A stretch of 64,000 bases of DNA from Chitinophaga sp. Cy-1792 (GTDB lineage Bacteria > Bacteroidota > Bacteroidia > Chitinophagales > Chitinophagaceae): NCBI RefSeq assembly GCF_011752935.1, contig NZ_VWWO01000001.1:2480001-2544000 (forward strand), given 5' to 3'. The notes under the pieces were generated by a model. The model worked only from the letters and a program-made list of their open reading frames with translations, was not told the DNA's origin and did not search any database. Made by a program: the position numbers and the translations under genes. Shown one piece after another: positions 60,550 through 64,000 of this stretch (position 1 is the stretch's first letter; every line of letters begins with the position of its first letter).

Positions 60550-60663
60550 AAATATAACCTTTGAGGTGAACGATCACATGAACATCCCGGCCCGTTTTTC
60601 AACCGGAAAAAGTAAAAGAGTAAGTAGATGGAAGGGAGAGCTGGCAGTAAGGTATAACAACGA

Positions 60664-60738
60664 AAAAGGCGTAGAACCAACTCTCCGCTATAGAGGCCGT
60701 AGGAAGCCCGAACACAGATAAGTTGGCCCACGCCTTTT
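60664..60738. ncRNA. Candidate structured RNA upstream of the kinase gene
   Basis: Outer stem AAAAGGCGT (60664-60672) with ACGCCTTTT (60730-60738); inner stem CCAACT (60677-60682) with AGTTGG (60721-60726); and an interior hairpin CTCT-(7)-AGAG (60681-60695) competing with the inner stem. It lies 115 bp before the kinase ATG. On the minus strand a T-run follows the outer stem, as in a terminator or leader attenuator. Alternating pairings are compatible with a switch, but strand and function are unknown. Confidence 0.4.
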
Positions 60739-60928
60739 CAGCATGAGCCTTTACACTTATCACCTTGTGCTCTGAAATTTCCTACGTTTCTATAGCAAGG
60801 TAAAAAGCGAAATGCTTCAAAATATCTTTATTTGAAGAATCGCAAAAATATTAATAATCAGAATAATACTCAAATCATATCGCCATAAGCACAGCTGTTT
60901 TGATGAATGAATAATTTCCTCTCACAGT

Positions 60929-60963
60929 ACGAATATAAATAAAATAATGACATATTCGTCATT
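60929..60963 (+). promoter_or_regulatory. Overlapping inverted repeats before the Xre gene, probable operator
   Basis: ACGAATAT (60929-60936) pairs with ATATTCGT (60952-60959), and AATGAC (60946-60951) with GTCATT (60958-60963). The sites end 33 bp before the ATG at 60997 and are typical of autoregulation by a small Xre repressor. Confidence 0.5.
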
Positions 60964-60996
60964 AATGAAAAAATTATTTCTTGCCATATTGTATAA

Positions 60997-61230
60997 ATGG
61001 CAACACAAATAAGAGATAATAAGCTGTTAAAAGGCATCGCCGCCGTCCTGAAGGATTTACGAGAGGTAAAGGATGTGAGCCAGGAAGAGGTTTATAACGA
61101 TACCAATATTCATGTAGGTAGAATTGAGACTGCCAAGGCTAACCCGACCGTTAGTACAATTTCCGCGTTATGCAAGTACTTTGGGTTGTCCGTATCTGCA
61201 TTTTATAAAAAAGTTGAGGATCACATGTAA
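60997..61230 (+). CDS. Xre-type helix-turn-helix regulator
   Basis: A 77-residue DNA-binding protein that is one HTH_3 domain: LLKGIAAVLKDLREVKDVSQ, EEVYNDTNIHVGRIETAKAN, PTVSTISALCKYFGLSVSAF. It is the only plus-strand gene of the element and faces the kinase and integrase genes; palindromes in its upstream region suggest autoregulation. Probably controls element maintenance or the defence genes. Confidence 0.88.
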   Translation: MATQIRDNKLLKGIAAVLKDLREVKDVSQEEVYNDTNIHVGRIETAKANPTVSTISALCKYFGLSVSAFYKKVEDHM

Positions 61231-61293
61231 AAATCTTCATTCTCCCCTCCACAAAAATAATCCACTGTTACGAGCCTACGTAACGCTGCGCCT

Positions 61294-61489
61294 CTGCTTC
61301 GCGCCGGCTTGCCCTTCGGGTGTACTGAAAAAAAATCTCCACCCGCTCCTGCACTACACTGCCGAACATTTCAAATTTTTGATGTGCCCTACTGCTATAT
61401 CTCAGCCATAGTTCAGGGTAGTATTTTTTTCCAAACACGTTACTCCGGCCTCCACAGTGAATTGCTGGTCGCTACGGGATAATGAAGGG
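61294..61489. repeat. Region beyond the integrase stop, homologous to 52594-52783
   Basis: About 190 bp with close similarity to 52594-52783, starting GCGCCGGCTTGCCCTTC in both. It carries no gene. It shows where the deletion in the left integrase copy ends. Confidence 0.7.
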
Positions 61490-61500
61490 CGGGGATGCGC

Positions 61501-62610
61501 TCACAGCATCAAAAAATACGGCAGCAGCTCCGGCGTAGGCAATTGATCGATAGTGCTTTGCTGATCTGCTGGTCGATGTCTTTTATATGTTTTCTGCACC
61601 TGCTTTGTAGTGCTATGCCCCATTAAATAAGCGATCGTTGGATCATCTACCAGTTTATCTTTCAACAGAATCGCAAAACTCAATCTGGCGCACGACCATG
61701 TAATATATTTCCCAATCTCAGTTGCTGCTATCCACTTTTCCAGCACTTTGTTAGCCCCATCTGCTGTGGGTAAACGAAACAATAGGCCGGTAGCGGAGAA
61801 CCTGCGTTTCTCAACGACCATGCGCGCGATAGGATGCAGCGTTAAAGTAACCGGTAAGCCTGTTTTAGCCTGAATGATCCGCGTAGTTAGTTTGACTCCG
61901 TTAATCTGGCCGATACTTAGTTTTTTAACATCTACCCATCGCAACCCGGTATAGCAACAGAAAATAAAGGCATCCTTTACCTCTTCGTTTGTGCAGGGTG
62001 TATTCAACAGCTCCAGGTATTCAGGAACTTCCAGATGTTCTTTTAGCCGGACGCTGGGATTTGATTTAGCAGTAACCTTTTCGGTAGGGTTGATTCTTAA
62101 ATAGCCGTCAGCTGTGGCAGCAGCAAGTACCCATTTAAACCGGGTATAGTAATCGGCGGGCGTCTCTCCGGTATATTTATCTAACAAGAACCTACGGAAA
62201 GCCTTGCAGGTGTTTTCTGTTATGTCACCAGGGGAAATAAAGTCTGCATTGAGAAATAGCCTGAATTGCTTCAGGCTACTTTCCAGATGACGATTGCCAT
62301 CACGCTTATTAGTGCTTACATACTCTTCGTAATAGTCGAGAAAGTTCTCTTTAAACTTATGTGCAGGTATAAAGGCGGTACCTATCGATTGCTGCTCGAT
62401 GATAGCCTGACTTTTCTTTACCTCCAATAAAGCCAATGCCTGCTTATTATGGTTCTTCTGTGTCTGGTCTTTCGGTTTCGTATATACGAAGATGCCAGTG
62501 GCCGGACGTTGCCCCTTACCACGGCCAAAGTCGTAATAGTAGTACGTTTTATCGCCGGTTGTGTTCTCACGTTTCAGGAAATTCATGCGCCAATGATTTT
62601 GAAAGTACAA
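61501..62610 (-). CDS. int: Tyrosine-type site-specific recombinase (integrase)
   Basis: A 369-residue tyrosine recombinase. An arm-binding domain at about 1-75 (TTGDKTYYYYDFGRGKGQRP), SAM-like core-binding domain at about 90-190 (FKENFLDYYEEYVSTNKRDG), and catalytic domain at about 210-365. Box I is CCYTGLRWVDVKKL (Arg), box II WSCARLSFAILLKD (Arg), followed by LMGHSTTKQVQKTYKRH with the nucleophilic Tyr. The His before the box II Arg is replaced, as often in Bacteroidota. It sits next to the tRNA-Leu attachment site and should move the element. The ATG at 62586 is an alternative start. Confidence 0.93.
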   Translation of the reverse strand: MYFQNHWRMNFLKRENTTGDKTYYYYDFGRGKGQRPATGIFVYTKPKDQTQKNHNKQALALLEVKKSQAIIEQQSIGTAFIPAHKFKENFLDYYEEYVSTNKRDGNRHLESSLKQFRLFLNADFISPGDITENTCKAFRRFLLDKYTGETPADYYTRFKWVLAAATADGYLRINPTEKVTAKSNPSVRLKEHLEVPEYLELLNTPCTNEEVKDAFIFCCYTGLRWVDVKKLSIGQINGVKLTTRIIQAKTGLPVTLTLHPIARMVVEKRRFSATGLLFRLPTADGANKVLEKWIAATEIGKYITWSCARLSFAILLKDKLVDDPTIAYLMGHSTTKQVQKTYKRHRPADQQSTIDQLPTPELLPYFLML

Positions 62611-62775
62611 CCATTGGCACTAATAATATGCCTTGTCAGTAAGGATTTGGGCCAATTTTCAAGATCGGGAGAACGCGGAAAAAAGTGAAGGAAAGAATTT
62701 TTTATCAACACAGATGCCGTGTTGACATACTACCCCAAAGCCGGTAGATAGTAGCTTTGGAGAGAAAGTGCGTGT
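62611..62775. repeat. Integrase upstream region, right copy
   Basis: Homologous to 53126-53285. It contains CAACACAGATGCCGTGTTG (62706-62724) and the inverted repeat CCAAAGC...GCTTTGG (about 62735-62760). Likely integrase promoter and recombination arm sites. Confidence 0.75.
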
Positions 62776-62848
62776 GTCAGATTTGTGTCGTGATTGGTGA
62801 ATGAAAGCAGAAAAAATCGTTAAAAATGACACTTGACTAAATGAAAAA

Positions 62849-62877
62849 AGGCTTGTAAGTCAATTACTTACAAGCCT
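62849..62877. terminator. Hairpin terminator beside the tRNA-Leu gene
   Basis: A perfect 12-bp stem AGGCTTGTAAGT (62849-62860), loop CAATT, ACTTACAAGCCT (62866-62877), ending 6 bp from the tRNA 3' end. On the minus strand it can terminate the tRNA transcript. Confidence 0.9.
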
Positions 62878-62882
62878 CTTAC

Positions 62883-62900
62883 GTGCCCAGAACTGGATTC
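62883..62900. other. Attachment site copy 1, within the tRNA-Leu 3' end
   Basis: GTGCCCAGAACTGGATTC covers the acceptor 3' strand and T-arm of the tRNA and recurs at 56824-56841. Integration here rebuilds the tRNA gene and leaves the fragment at the far end of the element. Confidence 0.88.
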
Positions 62901-62967
62901 GAACCAGCACACCCTTGCAGGCGCTGCGACCTGAACACAGTGCGTCTACCAATTTCGCCATCTGGGC
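62884..62967 (-). tRNA. tRNA-Leu (anticodon CAG)
   Basis: A complete cloverleaf on the minus strand. Acceptor GCCCAGA (from 62967) pairs with UCUGGGC, discriminator A at 62884. D-arm GGCGAAAUUGGUAGACGC, anticodon stem CUGUG/CGCAG with loop UUCAGGU and CAG at 62933-62931, a long variable arm as in class II tRNAs, T-arm GCUGG-UUCGAAU-CCAGU. CCA is not encoded. It is the intact target gene of the integrative elements. Confidence 0.96.
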
Positions 62968-63062
62968 AACTGATTTTGTGTTTCAGGACCGCAAAGATAC
63001 GCAGGAATTTAATATTGCCAAATTTATTTTTGACTTTTCTCGCTGAAAATGAAATTGTTGTG

Positions 63063-64000
63063 TTACTCTGCAAACTCCCAGGCGCTCTGGTAGCCGTTTT
63101 GAGCCTCTGAATACTTGATGAAATCAGCATAGAAAGGCAGTTGAGACAGTGTACCACTATCACCGATAATCACCAGTTTCTTTCTGGCACGGGTCATCGC
63201 TACGTTCATGCGACGGATATCTGACAGGAACCCAATCTTACTTTCTGTATTGCTACGGGTCATGCTGATATATACAATATCTCTTTCCTGTCCCTGGAAA
63301 CTATCGATGGTATTGATGGTAATACGGGAGAGATAAGGCTGTAACGCAGGATAATGCGCCAGCTGCTCTTTTAGTACCTCAATCTGTTGCCTGTAGGGAG
63401 AAATGATGGCTACTGTAGGGAAGTTCTCCGGCTTGTAGTGCGGTACCAGGGTATCTGCCACCAGCTCCAGGTGCCTGAACAGGAACGCTGCCTCTTCCGG
63501 ATTGGTGGTGCTGGTGCCTTCTGTTTTTTCGTCGAAGCCACAGCCGGCAGTATCTATGAAGGCCAGCGGCACATCGGTATCAAACAGCAGGTGCGAGGCT
63601 ACAGAGGCATGTGCCTTTAGCTTATCGCCATAAAAAACACCGGAAGAATAACCCATAATAGCTGTATGCATGCGGTATTGCTCTTCCAGTAATACTACCG
63701 CTTCCGGATAAAGGTTAACTACTTTTTCCAGTAATGTTTCCGCCAAACCTGCTGCAGCAGCATCGTTCGACTTAATCGTCGGCGGAAGCTGACAATGGTC
63801 GCCGGCAAAAATGACGCGTTCTCCTTTCAGGATCGGTATCCAGCAGGCAGGCTCTAATGCCTGTCCGGCTTCATCAATGATGACCGTATTATATTTTAAA
63901 TGTCTTACCGTGTAATGGTTGGCACCTACCGGCGTAGCGGTAATTACCTGTGCTTTCGCGACAATATCTTCTACTACATATTGCTCTGTATCTTCCACCA
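63063..64000 (-). CDS. DNA2/SMUBP-2-like superfamily 1 helicase, 5' part outside window
   Basis: The C-terminal part (at least 311 residues) of an SF1 helicase. Motif II is YNTVIIDEAGQALEPACW, motif III FAGDHCQLPPTIKS, then LLEEQYRMHTAIMGYSSGVF, VAIISPYRQQIEVLKEQL, motif V TIDSFQGQERDIVYISMTRS and motif VI RRMNVAMTRARKKLVIIGD. Motif I (Walker A) lies beyond the right edge. Such proteins unwind DNA or RNA. It lies 96 bp beyond the tRNA-Leu gene, on the host side of the integration site. Confidence 0.92.
   Translation of the reverse strand, partial: VEDTEQYVVEDIVAKAQVITATPVGANHYTVRHLKYNTVIIDEAGQALEPACWIPILKGERVIFAGDHCQLPPTIKSNDAAAAGLAETLLEKVVNLYPEAVVLLEEQYRMHTAIMGYSSGVFYGDKLKAHASVASHLLFDTDVPLAFIDTAGCGFDEKTEGTSTTNPEEAAFLFRHLELVADTLVPHYKPENFPTVAIISPYRQQIEVLKEQLAHYPALQPYLSRITINTIDSFQGQERDIVYISMTRSNTESKIGFLSDIRRMNVAMTRARKKLVIIGDSGTLSQLPFYADFIKYSEAQNGYQSAWEFAE

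Overview
The window reads as chromosome of a Bacteroidota member, most like Chitinophaga or a close relative in Chitinophagaceae. Grounds: two SusC/SusD outer-membrane pairs, an ECF sigma/FecR pair, a GLPGLI protein next to an outer-membrane beta-barrel, a five-domain hybrid two-component regulator (HTCS), many lipoproteins with the Cys-Lys/Cys-Glu start usual in this phylum, and promoters of the TAnnTTTG type instead of TATAAT. Family names are my reading of the sequence; no database search was run.

Layout. 1-8.4 kb: a minus-strand ECF sigma / FecR / SusC / SusD / TlpA-thioredoxin operon that runs off the left edge. 8.5-14.2 kb: a lone M17-type N-terminal domain protein, then a plus-strand operon (small membrane protein, second ECF sigma factor, likely anti-sigma partner, beta-barrel, GLPGLI). 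14.3-20 kb: a GH27 alpha-galactosidase bracketed by 46-nt inverted repeats, two divergent paralogous amidohydrolases with a palindrome between them, a lipoprotein and an AraC regulator. 20.4-23.8 kb: a 1151-residue M6-like metalloprotease. 23.9-38.4 kb: a complete polysaccharide utilisation locus (GH16, GH2, beta-helix protein, SusD, SusC) read leftward, with its HTCS regulator read rightward. 38.4-49.5 kb: assorted genes, including an unrecognised three-gene membrane operon ending in an actin-fold/Ppx-like protein, an astacin-type protease lipoprotein and a secreted adenosine deaminase-like enzyme.

The most striking part is 49.5-52.5 kb. A Ro60/Rsr (TROVE) protein gene is followed on the same strand by a tandem array of at least six Y-RNA-like units. 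Several contain a circularly permuted tRNA (T-arm, capped acceptor hairpin, D-arm) inside a helix that joins the 5' and 3' ends of the unit. This is the architecture known for bacterial YrlA RNAs, here multiplied, block-duplicated and partly decayed. A short hairpin unit lies between the gene and the array, and a partial unit lies upstream of the gene.

52.5-63 kb is a tRNA-Leu(CAG) integration hotspot. Three copies of the tRNA 3' end, each preceded by a strong hairpin terminator, mark stacked integrative elements. One carries a BcgI-like restriction-modification pair (nuclease-methylase fusion plus a one-domain specificity subunit). Another carries a PARIS-like AriA/AriB pair, a soluble histidine kinase, a Xre regulator and an intact tyrosine integrase. 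A third is represented mainly by an internally deleted copy of the same integrase. The window ends in a DNA2/SMUBP-2-like helicase cut by the right edge.
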